Source: Acidobacteriaceae bacterium (lineage in GTDB: Bacteria; Acidobacteriota; Terriglobia; Terriglobales; Acidobacteriaceae). Taken from it: a stretch of 36,671 bases of DNA. Location of the stretch: assembly GCA_003140075.1 (NCBI GenBank), contig PLIO01000228.1:1813-38483 (forward strand). Reading direction: 5' to 3'. Made by a program: the position numbers and the translations under genes. Below are positions 7,075 to 14,376 of this stretch, piece after piece (positions within the stretch are counted from its first letter, which is position 1; every line of letters starts with the position of its first letter). A model generated the notes under the pieces. The model was not told the origin of the DNA. It saw only the letters and a list, made by a program, of their open reading frames with translations, and did not search any database.

Positions 7075-7743
7075 ATGAGTGCTATGGACCTGTTAATGTC
7101 AGTCTGGCGCTATGCAGCTTACAATATCGCTATGCTGAAGGCGGGTGACACCTCGGAGCCAGACGCGGCGGACAAGGACTTCTTCCAACGACTTCGCCGC
7201 GAAGTGGAGCGTCAAATCTCGGGGTACGTGTATCAAGTTCATGCGGGCGCGATGGGGACTCCGCTCCCCGGTGACTATATTCGCGCTCTCCTTGACGCAA
7301 TGCCGCTCTATCTCGTTGAACCGTGTTGGGAGGAAGTCCATATCTGCAATACGCCGGAAGAAATAAGAACAGGCGTGGGGGTGAGGCGCATGTGCGTCAC
7401 AATGGCTGAAGACGGGAGCTACGTTCTTGTGTTCGACCCTGTCGATGAGGAGTACCACTTAGCATGGCGTAGTAAACACGGCTTGGGAACGTGGGGTGTT
7501 TCCTCGCTCGATAGTTGTCGCAAGATCGCCATTGCACTCGTTGACCGGCTTTTTCGGCTTTACGTCATACAAAGGGCTCTAAACCAGCACCTTTTCTGCC
7601 GTAGCTTGCGACACTCCACGCATCTGCCGCACCCGATCGTAGATTTTCCCATATTCGCGCGCCGAAGCGTTCCAGGAAAAGTCCTTGCTCATGCCATTGC
7701 GCATCAGCACCTGCCACGAAGTCTGATCGCGAAAAGCCTGTAG
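7075..7743 (+). CDS. Hypothetical protein with C-terminus antisense to glgA
   Basis: I do not recognise the family. The first 168 residues or so look like a soluble alpha/beta protein: a charged helical N-terminus, then strands such as RRMCVTMAEDGSYVLVFDP and a helical end at DSCRKIAIALVDRLFRLYV. From about residue 169 on, the reading frame runs through the antisense of the glgA 3' end. The composition changes to a His/Arg/Leu-rich shadow sequence. The gene has probably lost its original stop, or it is a remnant that now borrows one from within glgA. TATACT at about 7033-7038 could be a -10 element. Confidence 0.45.
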   Translation: MSAMDLLMSVWRYAAYNIAMLKAGDTSEPDAADKDFFQRLRREVERQISGYVYQVHAGAMGTPLPGDYIRALLDAMPLYLVEPCWEEVHICNTPEEIRTGVGVRRMCVTMAEDGSYVLVFDPVDEEYHLAWRSKHGLGTWGVSSLDSCRKIAIALVDRLFRLYVIQRALNQHLFCRSLRHSTHLPHPIVDFPIFARRSVPGKVLAHAIAHQHLPRSLIAKSL

Positions 7744-9060
7744 CGCGTGCTTAACAGCCAGCAGCAAAGCCTCCCCGGTGTATTCCGTGAACTTGAAGCC
7801 CGTGCCCTTACCGGAGCGCGCGTCCCAAGGCTCGATCGTGTCGTCGAGGCCACCGGTAGCGCGAACGATGGGCACCGTCCCATACTTCAAGCTGTAGATC
7901 TGATTTAGCCCGCAAGGTTCATACTTAGAAGGCATTAAGAACATATCAGCCCCGGCCTCGATTTTGTGCGCGATGGCGTTGTCGTACGCCACCTTCAAGG
8001 CAATTTTATTGGGGAACTGCTTATTGAGCCGGGCAAACATTTCTTCAAACTGCTTGTCGCCCGAACCGAGAACCACCATGATCATTTCTTCGCGCGCCAA
8101 CCGGTCCATGATCTGCGCAATCAGGTCGAAACCTTTCTGCGCCGCAAAGCGCGACACGATGCCGATCACCGGAACCTTCGCATCGGCGTTCGTCACCCCG
8201 AAAGCTGTCAGGATATCCTGTTTGCACTTGGCCTTGCCGGATAAATCCTGAGGCGAGTATTTCGCCGTGGTGAACTTATCCGCTTGCGGGCTCCACTCGT
8301 CGTAATCGACGCCGTTCAGAATGCCGGTGACGGTGGCGGCCCGGTCGCGCAGCACACCTTCCAAACCAAAACCATATTCGGCGGTTTGAATTTCCTGGCT
8401 ATACTTCCGGCTCACCGTGGTGATGAAGTCAGAATAGGTAAGCGCGCCCTTCAGGAAATTTACCTGGCCAAAGAATTCCATTTTCGACATGGTGAACAGA
8501 TCCCAGGGCAGCGTGAGCAGGGGCAGAACTTCGGGTGGAAACAGACCCTGGTAGCCCATGTTGTGAATGGTAAAGATAGTGCCCACGTCGCGAAATGCGG
8601 GATCTTCCGCATACACCGTGCGCAGCAACACCGGCACCAGCGCGGATTGCCAATCGTGACAGTGGAACAGGTGCGGCACGCCCAGAATTTTGGTGGCTTC
8701 GAGCACGGCGCGAGAGAACAACGCGAAGCGCTCGGCATTATCCGGATAGTCTCCCGCAGGCGTGCCGTAAAGCGCGTCGCGATCGAAGTATTCCGGACAG
8801 TCGATGAAATAAAAACGCACGCCGAACTGGCTTCCGCCCGTCACCACCGAGGCGAAACGATACTTGTCGTCGAAGGGGATGGTGATGCTGCGCACTACGG
8901 TGGCAGGATCGGCCAGCTTAGTTTGCCGGTAACGGGGCAGATACAGGCTTACCTGATGCCCGAGGGCGGCCAGGGCGCGCGGCAAGGCTCCCACTACGTC
9001 CGCTAAACCGCCGGTTTTCGAAAACGGGACGCCTTCCGATGCCACGAATGCAATATGCAT
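7579..9060 (-). CDS. glgA: Glycogen synthase (ADP-glucose type)
   Basis: The 493-residue protein has the full GT5 starch/glycogen synthase layout. KTGGL at residues 15-19 binds ADP-glucose, and HCHDW lies at 133-137. SRFAAQKGFDL carries Arg304 and Lys309, the equivalents of E. coli Arg300 and Lys305. SKYEPCGLNQ with Glu381 is followed by the usual GTVPIVRATGGLDDTI. It adds alpha-1,4-glucosyl units to glycogen in the cytoplasm. A strong GGGAGGG ribosome site precedes ATG 9060. No glgB, glgC or glgP lies in the window, so the gene stands alone. Its 3' end overlaps a convergent hypothetical gene by 165 bp. Confidence 0.95.
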   Translation of the reverse strand: MHIAFVASEGVPFSKTGGLADVVGALPRALAALGHQVSLYLPRYRQTKLADPATVVRSITIPFDDKYRFASVVTGGSQFGVRFYFIDCPEYFDRDALYGTPAGDYPDNAERFALFSRAVLEATKILGVPHLFHCHDWQSALVPVLLRTVYAEDPAFRDVGTIFTIHNMGYQGLFPPEVLPLLTLPWDLFTMSKMEFFGQVNFLKGALTYSDFITTVSRKYSQEIQTAEYGFGLEGVLRDRAATVTGILNGVDYDEWSPQADKFTTAKYSPQDLSGKAKCKQDILTAFGVTNADAKVPVIGIVSRFAAQKGFDLIAQIMDRLAREEMIMVVLGSGDKQFEEMFARLNKQFPNKIALKVAYDNAIAHKIEAGADMFLMPSKYEPCGLNQIYSLKYGTVPIVRATGGLDDTIEPWDARSGKGTGFKFTEYTGEALLLAVKHALQAFRDQTSWQVLMRNGMSKDFSWNASAREYGKIYDRVRQMRGVSQATAEKVLV

Positions 9061-9171
9061 GAATCCCTCCCGGCAAGACCCACTTTTCGCGGGCGCACGT
9101 TATGATGGAATATATGTTGCGGGAACAAACCTCCCGTAGGCAAGGCAAGCGGGCCTGAGTTTTCAGTCTAT

Positions 9172-10089
9172 ATGCCCGAGGAAAAGAGGGTCAACGTGAC
9201 GAAGGTCGTGTCCACGCGCCGTCCGCAACATAAACCCAAGTTGGGTCAGCATTTCCTCGCCAGCGACAGTTTTGCCGGCCAAATCGTCGACGCCCTGGGC
9301 GACGCTTCGCAAAACACCGTGCTCGAAATCGGCCCCGGACGCGGCATTCTCACTTCTCTTCTGGCGAAGCGCGTCCGCCGCCTGATCGCTGTGGAACTTG
9401 ATCGCGTGCTGGCCGCTCAGCTTCGCCTGAAGTTCGGCATGTTCTCCAACGTCGAGGTCATCGAGGCCGACATTCTCTCCATCGATTTCGATTCCCTGTT
9501 TGGCCCCAAGCCTGGCCTGGGCCGTCCCGGCATCCAATTGAAGCCCGAGCCGGTTAAAGTGATCGGCAACCTTCCTTACTACATCACCTCAGATATACTT
9601 TTGCGTCTATTCGACTACTCCAAGTATTTTGAGAGCATCGTGATCCTGGTGCAACGCGAAGTAGCAGACCGCGTCGCCGCCAAACCCGGCACCAGCAACT
9701 ATGGTTTGCTCTCCGCCACCACGCAACTCTATGCGCGGGTCGAAAGGCTCTTCACCTTGCCGCCCGGAGCGTTTACGCCACCGCCGAAAGTGTATTCCAC
9801 CGCGCTGCGGCTCACGATGGCGCCGCGGCGAAAGGAACTGGGCCTCGACGGCGACGGCCGCGTCGCAGATGGACAGATGAAGGACGGCTTCATCGACTTC
9901 CTCAAACTCTCCTTCGGCCAGAAGCGCAAAACTCTGTGGAATAACCTCAAGGCTGCGTATCCGGAGCGTCATCTGCGCGCCGCTTTGGCGGAGGCTCGTG
10001 TGAAACCTGCCGCCCGCGCCGAGACCCTGAGCCTGGAGGAAAGTGCCGCCCTGTTTCTTGCCTTGCGCGACAACCACAACGGCTCGTAG
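9172..10089 (+). CDS. rsmA: 16S rRNA (adenine1518-N6/adenine1519-N6)-dimethyltransferase
   Basis: The 305-residue protein shows the KsgA/RsmA signature: GQHFL at residues 25-29, the SAM-binding motif EIGPGRG at 52-58, an acidic VELD after strand 2, and the catalytic NLPY at 133-136. PPGAFTPPPKVYSTALRL and LKLSFGQKRKTLWNNL are typical C-terminal features. It dimethylates two adenines near the 3' end of 16S rRNA during 30S maturation. A roughly 17-residue Gly/Pro insertion (about 111-127) before NLPY is longer than in E. coli. ATG 9172 has no clear ribosome site. GTG 9196, with GAGGG 5 bp upstream, is a realistic alternative start. Confidence 0.93.
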   Translation: MPEEKRVNVTKVVSTRRPQHKPKLGQHFLASDSFAGQIVDALGDASQNTVLEIGPGRGILTSLLAKRVRRLIAVELDRVLAAQLRLKFGMFSNVEVIEADILSIDFDSLFGPKPGLGRPGIQLKPEPVKVIGNLPYYITSDILLRLFDYSKYFESIVILVQREVADRVAAKPGTSNYGLLSATTQLYARVERLFTLPPGAFTPPPKVYSTALRLTMAPRRKELGLDGDGRVADGQMKDGFIDFLKLSFGQKRKTLWNNLKAAYPERHLRAALAEARVKPAARAETLSLEESAALFLALRDNHNGS

Positions 10090-10112
10090 CATAATTTCCA
10101 TCAGGAGATTCT

Positions 10113-10934
10113 ATGACCGCGACCCACATTCGTCATCCCGCGGTCGCCGGACGATTCTATCCGCACGATGCGGAAGCTCTGCGCCAGGAAGTCCGCGCCT
10201 ACCTATCCCAGACTCCGCTGCAAACTCCACTTCGCGCTCTGGGCTGCATCGTCCCCCACGCGGGCTATATGTATTCCGGCCACGTGGCAGGCGCCGTATT
10301 CTCGCGCCTGGAGATCCCCCAGCTCTGCCTCGTGCTGTGCCCCAACCACACCGGCGTGGGCCGCGCGTTGGCTATTGTCAGTGAAGGTGCTTGGCTAACG
10401 CCGCTGGGCAACGTCGCTATCGACAGCGCTTTCGCTGCCGCGCTCAAACAGCGCTGCCCGTTGCTGCAGGAAGATCCCGCCGCGCACCGCAGTGAGCACG
10501 CGGCTGAAGTTGAGTTACCCTTTCTGCAAACCTGCCAGCCCCAACTCAGGTTTGTTCCGATTGCGCTGGGCACCGGACAGTTCGACGCTCTTGAGCAACT
10601 CGGAGACGCCGTTGCGGATGTGATTGCCGTGCAGAACGATCCTGTTCTGATCGTCGCCTCCAGCGACATGAATCATTACGAATCCGACGCCATCACGCGC
10701 GTGAAGGACCGCAGCGCGATCGAACCAATTCTCACCCTCGACGCCCGCACTCTCTACGACGTCGTCACCCAGCAGCACGTTAGCATGTGCGGATTCGGCC
10801 CTGCCGTGGCTATGTTGACTGCGGCAACAAAGCTGGGCGCAACTTCTGCTGAACTGGTGAAGTACGCGACCTCAGGTGATATTTCCGGCGATCGCGATAC
10901 TGTCGTGGGTTATGCGGGAATCGTGATCGATTAG
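10113..10934 (+). CDS. amrB: AmrB / MEMO1-family protein
   Basis: The 273-residue protein is a full-length MEMO domain starting HPAVAGRFYP. The three conserved putative metal ligands are present: His49 in PHAGY, His79 in CPNHTG and Cys226 in MCGFGP. EHAAEVELPF (128-137) and SSDMNHY (183-189) are the other family blocks. In bacteria AmrB is linked by genome context to AmrA and a radical SAM enzyme (the AmmeMemoRadiSam trio). The reaction is unknown. Neither partner is in this window. A clear AGGAGA ribosome site precedes the ATG, 23 bp after rsmA, so the two probably form an operon. Confidence 0.88.
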   Translation: MTATHIRHPAVAGRFYPHDAEALRQEVRAYLSQTPLQTPLRALGCIVPHAGYMYSGHVAGAVFSRLEIPQLCLVLCPNHTGVGRALAIVSEGAWLTPLGNVAIDSAFAAALKQRCPLLQEDPAAHRSEHAAEVELPFLQTCQPQLRFVPIALGTGQFDALEQLGDAVADVIAVQNDPVLIVASSDMNHYESDAITRVKDRSAIEPILTLDARTLYDVVTQQHVSMCGFGPAVAMLTAATKLGATSAELVKYATSGDISGDRDTVVGYAGIVID

Positions 10935-10992
10935 CCTTCCATTCCGGCGAAATCTCTCCTCGGCAAGCTCGCGGATGTTTATAACTTGCCGC

Positions 10993-11688
10993 ATGATTAC
11001 CTCCAAGCACGTGCTGGCTTTGTTCCTGTTTGTTGGTGTGCCTATCTGGGATGCGCTCGAAACCCGGGCGCTGAAGACCGGCACGAATCCACGCAGAAAA
11101 ATCTTCGCCTACCGGAGAATATTAATCTTCGAATGGGTCGCCGCGCTCGTAGCCTGGATCGCATTGCGGTCCAGCGTTTTCTTTGTATGGCCGGCTGTCC
11201 GTCAATCGACTGCGCAGAAGATTGGCGCGCCCTTTGCGTGGGGCTTCGCCATCGCGTTTGTGGCTGGTTCCCTGGCGCAGGTGATTCTAACCCGTCGCAG
11301 CGAGAGAATGCGGGAGAAAGTCGTGAAGGCGTTCAAGAAGCTGGCTTTCATCCTTCCCATGACGCAGGAAGAGCGCGCCTGGTTCGCTCTGGTTTCGATT
11401 ACGGCCGGCATTTGCGAGGAGATTTTGTATCGCGGATTCCTGATCAGATATCTCTCGAACGGACCCTGGCATGCCGGAGTTTGGATTGCGTTCGCGGTTG
11501 CCAGCGTCTCCTTCGGGCTCGCCCACGGCTACCAGGGGTTGGCGGGGATCATCGGTACCGGGGTGTTGGGGGCTGTAATGGGAGTAATCTTTTTCGCCAC
11601 CGGAAGCTTGTGGCTGCCCATAGCACTGCACGCCATCATCGACCTCCGAGTTATTTTCCTGCTGCGTCGCGGAGAGTTGACGACTTGA
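10993..11688 (+). CDS. CPBP-family intramembrane metalloprotease
   Basis: This 231-residue polytopic protein carries the CPBP (CaaX protease / bacteriocin-processing, Abi) motifs. EEILYRG is at residues 142-148, a His follows in FGLAHGYQG (His178), and a third motif is in LPIALHAIID (His213). Together these form the membrane zinc site of Rce1-like glutamate proteases. Several hydrophobic segments surround them. Bacterial members are often linked to peptide processing or self-immunity, but no bacteriocin gene is visible here. I chose ATG 10993; ATG 10975 is in frame and lies beside a TATAAC box, so the start is uncertain. Confidence 0.82.
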   Translation: MITSKHVLALFLFVGVPIWDALETRALKTGTNPRRKIFAYRRILIFEWVAALVAWIALRSSVFFVWPAVRQSTAQKIGAPFAWGFAIAFVAGSLAQVILTRRSERMREKVVKAFKKLAFILPMTQEERAWFALVSITAGICEEILYRGFLIRYLSNGPWHAGVWIAFAVASVSFGLAHGYQGLAGIIGTGVLGAVMGVIFFATGSLWLPIALHAIIDLRVIFLLRRGELTT

Positions 11689-11767
11689 GGGGCTTATAGC
11701 GGATCACTGAATCGTACTTTATAAGCGTACTGAAGAAACGGGGCTGCAGAAAAGTTGCGATCCGCGG

Positions 11768-11797
11768 CCAATGAGTGCAATGGCGATTTTTCGTCAA
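11768..11797 (+). repeat. First copy of a 30-bp repeat (CAATGAG...GGCGATTTTTCG)
   Basis: This stretch matches 12057-12086 at 25 of 30 positions by eye, including the whole block ATGGCGATTTTTCG. GGCGATTTTTCGTC can form a short hairpin. The stop codon of the 58-codon minus-strand gene lies within this copy (11794-11796). Confidence 0.6.
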
Positions 11798-11970
11798 GAA
11801 TTCGTTTGAGGCCGCTCTCCGCTGCTGCCGCGTAACACGAAGCCCGAGACCTGCGGCTTTCCCCAATACTGTTGTGCGAGGTTGGTGGCAATGAGTCGCG
11901 TCAGCCAGTCGGTTTTTTGCTTGTCTGTACCGCCTTTGAAAAATAGTGGCGGGTTGCACTGCTTTTTCAT
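11794..11970 (-). CDS. Small hypothetical protein (58 aa)
   Basis: I do not recognise the family. The protein starts MKKQCNPPLFFKGGTDKQK, continues with an amphipathic helix (DWLTRLIATNLAQQYWG) and ends with a Gly/Ser/Arg-rich tail. It is small and basic. Support for a real gene is good for its size. GGAGAG lies 5 bp before the ATG, a TATAAT box lies about 43 bp upstream, and the codons have protein-like composition. Copies of a palindromic repeat bracket it, and the downstream copy provides the stop codon. The repeat-gene-repeat arrangement might be a small mobile cassette. Confidence 0.55.
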   Translation of the reverse strand: MKKQCNPPLFFKGGTDKQKTDWLTRLIATNLAQQYWGKPQVSGFVLRGSSGERPQTNS

Positions 11971-12012
11971 GGCTACTCTCCGCATGAGCAGGCTACCCCC
12001 TGGTGGATCTCA

Positions 12013-12039
12013 ATTATAGCTGTTGTAACCAGGCCTCAA
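12013..12039 (-). promoter_or_regulatory. Promoter of the 58-codon gene
   Basis: Read on the minus strand, a perfect TATAAT (12018 to 12013) lies 15 bp after TTGAGG (12039 to 12034). Shifting the -35 by one base to GTTGAG gives a 16-bp spacer. The spacing is slightly short, but the -10 is ideal. Confidence 0.5.
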
Positions 12040-12055
12040 CACGTTTTGTCTGCTG

Positions 12056-12095
12056 GTCAATGAGCGATATGGCGATTTTTCGCCAACTCATTGAC
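12056..12095. repeat. Palindromic repeat, second copy, GTCAATGAG...CTCATTGAC
   Basis: GTCAATGAG (12056-12064) pairs perfectly with CTCATTGAC (12087-12095). Inside lies a second stem, GGCGA-tttt-TCGCC (12071-12084). The left part is the second copy of the repeat at 11768-11797. The first 13 bases recur inverted at 12930-12942, downstream of the next gene. Confidence 0.65.
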
Positions 12096-12119
12096 TTCCC
12101 ATCCGGCTAATGTCAGAAT
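12091..12119 (+). promoter_or_regulatory. Possible promoter of the frameshifted secreted-protein gene
   Basis: TTGACT (12091-12096) and CAGAAT (12114-12119) are spaced by 17 bp and end 27 bp before the GTG at 12147. The -35 overlaps the right arm of the palindromic repeat. Confidence 0.35.
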
Positions 12120-12146
12120 TCTGCCCACTCGTGAAAGGAGCTACTC

Positions 12147-12904
12147 GTGCCTCGCTCCCGCAAGCTCTCGAATCTCCATCCGACAACGAACCATCGCCTT
12201 GTCGCGTACTCTCTCGCCGCCAGCGCCGCCGAAGTCAGCTTGCTCGCCCTGGCCCAGCCCTGCGGAGCTCAGATCGTCTACACCCCGACGCACGCCACGA
12301 TCGGACGCCGCGGTTCTTATGGACTTGATCTCAACAACGACGGAAGAATCGATTTCACGATCTTCGAACGGGTCGGCATCGTGGCTTCGGCACTTATCAA
12401 GAGCTAAACATAATTGCCGCTCAAGGAAACAAGATTGAGTGCTCTGGCGGAGGTGGTCCGAGTTGTGCCTTCACTGTTACCTATGCCGCCGCGCTGGTTG
12501 CCGGCGCCCGAATCGGCGAGGGTTTTCGATATTTCCACCCGTACGGGGCGCCAATGGCAGGCAGGTTCACATCGAGAGGAAACGTCTTCTATTCGGGCAG
12601 GTGGACCAATGTACGAGACCGCTACTTGGGCCTCAGGTTTCATCTTAGCGACGGCCCTCATTTCGGGTGGGCGCGTTTAAGCGTCGAATTTGTTAAGGGG
12701 TCGCAAGAACCATCCTGGCGCGCACAGATCACTGGATACGCCTACGAGACGGCGCCCGATACTCCGATCAACGCCGGACAGACCAGCGGCGATGAAGCGA
12801 CAGCTGAACCTGAGCCGCCGAACCTAGTTCAATTCTCCGCCCTCGGCGCCCTCGCGCTCGGCAGTGATGGCATTGCGCTCTGGCGACGCGAGGCTGAGAA
12901 GTAG
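12147..12904 (+). pseudogene. Secreted protein with C-terminal sorting-like tail, frameshifted
   Basis: The gene starts at GTG 12147 after a strong AAAGGAG. Its first part carries a signal-like segment (RLVAYSLAASAAEVSLLALAQPCGAQ) and a calcium-loop-like DLNNDGRIDF, but stops at 12405. A second frame opens near 12362 and continues to 12904 with consistent protein character: YQELNIIAAQ, GEGFRYFHPYG, FGWARLSVEF, and a tail ending FSALGALALGSDGIALWRREAEK. The change between frames fits loss of one base around 12355-12375. The tail is a short hydrophobic stretch followed by WRR and resembles the sorting-type C-termini of acidobacterial secreted proteins with DxNxDG motifs. It could be a real inactivating mutation, a sequencing error or programmed frameshifting. 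Confidence 0.6.
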
Positions 12905-12984
12905 GCGGAATCTGTTGCTAACAGGCGTCATCGCTCATTGACAATTGACCGCCTCCTGATTTGCTTTCAGCAACTAGCCGGTTC

Positions 12985-14289
12985 TTAGTGGCCTGAATGC
13001 CCGCCGCCACCGGAGGCATGCCCCGCAGATGCAGCGCCGGCATGGCCCGCGCCTGCGGCAGGCGCAAGGCCGAATTCAAACCCGCCTCCGCGCGGAGAAC
13101 TCGCCGCGAACTGCGGCGCGGCATGCAATTCCACCGAGCCTGTCTTCGCAACTTGCGCGTTCAAATGGCTGAGGTTTCCATACGATCCGCGCGGAATTCC
13201 GAGCCCGGCCGAGCCGCTGCTCACCACCGTCCGGATTGGAGAACCGTTCGTAAGCACTGGTCCGCCTTTGCCTACGGCAACCGTCCCTACCGTGCCCTTC
13301 GGTTCAACCGGCGCGCGAAAACCCTGGGCCACTGCGCCGACGTAGTGAATTCCGCCGTGCCATCCGGTCGAGCCGGTCCAGCCGCCGGGTTGCCATCCCC
13401 AGCCGAAACCGGGCGCGTACGCCCAGTTGCCGTAGTAGTAAGGCATCCAGCCCCACGGATACGCCGAGGCCCACATGAACCCCATGCCCGGATACCAGGA
13501 CCACGCGCCATCCATAAACGGGTTCCAGCCCACGCCTGCAAAGTAGGGCTGCCACATCGTGCCGAAGCCGGGAACGTTGCTATAGCCGCCGTAATAGCTC
13601 AGGTCGCTTGCACCATAGCCGTAGGGAGTGGAGTTGTTCTTTGAATACTGATCGTGATATTCGATCGATTGGTTATCCCAATCGTCATACGGATCTGCCG
13701 CAAAATTCTTCGCCACGCTCGACTTATCGTTGTCGTTGGTATCGAAGGTGACCATCTTGTTCTTATCCACCTTCACCGTGCCCGAAGGGCCGGTCACAGC
13801 CAACTCATTCTTGAAACTGGCTATCTCGGACTGGCTCGCGGAAGTTGCGGCGCGGAAGTGCGCCGCCTGACTCAGTTCCGCTTTCTCGTGGGAAAAATTC
13901 AGCGTGAACTTGTCGCCGCTCTTCCCCAGCCAGTTCACGTACGCCCGGCCTTCCACCAGGTCCACGGTGGAAACTCGCTTGCCCGCGTCGGTCAATCCCA
14001 GCTTGCTGAACTCGACGGTAGTGTTGGGAGTGACGCGCAGCGTGCTGCCGTCCTCGAACTCAATCTCGGCGCGACCGTTCTCGCCGGTCCGCAGTTGCAG
14101 TCCCTGCGTGACGGGAAGATTGGCAAAGGCGTTCTCAAAGCCCAATCCCGAATTCTTGTCGATCTGCACCCTGCCCTGCACGTCGCTCAGGCGAACGATG
14201 CGGGCTTGCGAATCAGCTGCGGCGGGCAGCGCCAAAAGCGCGCAGGCCAAGGCCGTCATTACCATCGCGTGAAATCGTGGCTTGTACAT
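12985..14289 (-). CDS. FecR-domain secreted protein with Trp/Tyr/Gly-rich region
   Basis: The 434-residue protein has a signal peptide (cleavage near AAADS, about residue 25). A FecR-type beta domain lies at about 35-150 (VQGRVQID, LRTGENGRAEIEFEDGSTLRV, VDLVEGRAYVNW). A Ser/Lys-rich strand region follows. At about 215-320 there is a striking block very rich in Trp, Tyr, Phe, Gly and Pro (YFAGVGWNPFMDG, WSWYPGMGFMW, YYYGNWAYAPGFGWGW). The C-terminus is Gly/Ala/His-rich and ends GGGGHSGH. FecR domains in signalling proteins act as anti-sigma sensors, but this protein has no cytoplasmic part. It is more likely an extracellular or surface protein. A histidine-rich end could bind metal. No sigma factor is nearby. 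Confidence 0.8.
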   Translation of the reverse strand: MYKPRFHAMVMTALACALLALPAAADSQARIVRLSDVQGRVQIDKNSGLGFENAFANLPVTQGLQLRTGENGRAEIEFEDGSTLRVTPNTTVEFSKLGLTDAGKRVSTVDLVEGRAYVNWLGKSGDKFTLNFSHEKAELSQAAHFRAATSASQSEIASFKNELAVTGPSGTVKVDKNKMVTFDTNDNDKSSVAKNFAADPYDDWDNQSIEYHDQYSKNNSTPYGYGASDLSYYGGYSNVPGFGTMWQPYFAGVGWNPFMDGAWSWYPGMGFMWASAYPWGWMPYYYGNWAYAPGFGWGWQPGGWTGSTGWHGGIHYVGAVAQGFRAPVEPKGTVGTVAVGKGGPVLTNGSPIRTVVSSGSAGLGIPRGSYGNLSHLNAQVAKTGSVELHAAPQFAASSPRGGGFEFGLAPAAGAGHAGAASAGHASGGGGHSGH

Positions 14290-14376
14290 AGCAGCCCCCA
14301 GGATTCAGACACTTTCCCGCCTATTAGAACACGACTTTGCACCGGCGATGTCATCAAAATCTGCGGCGGCAACCCT

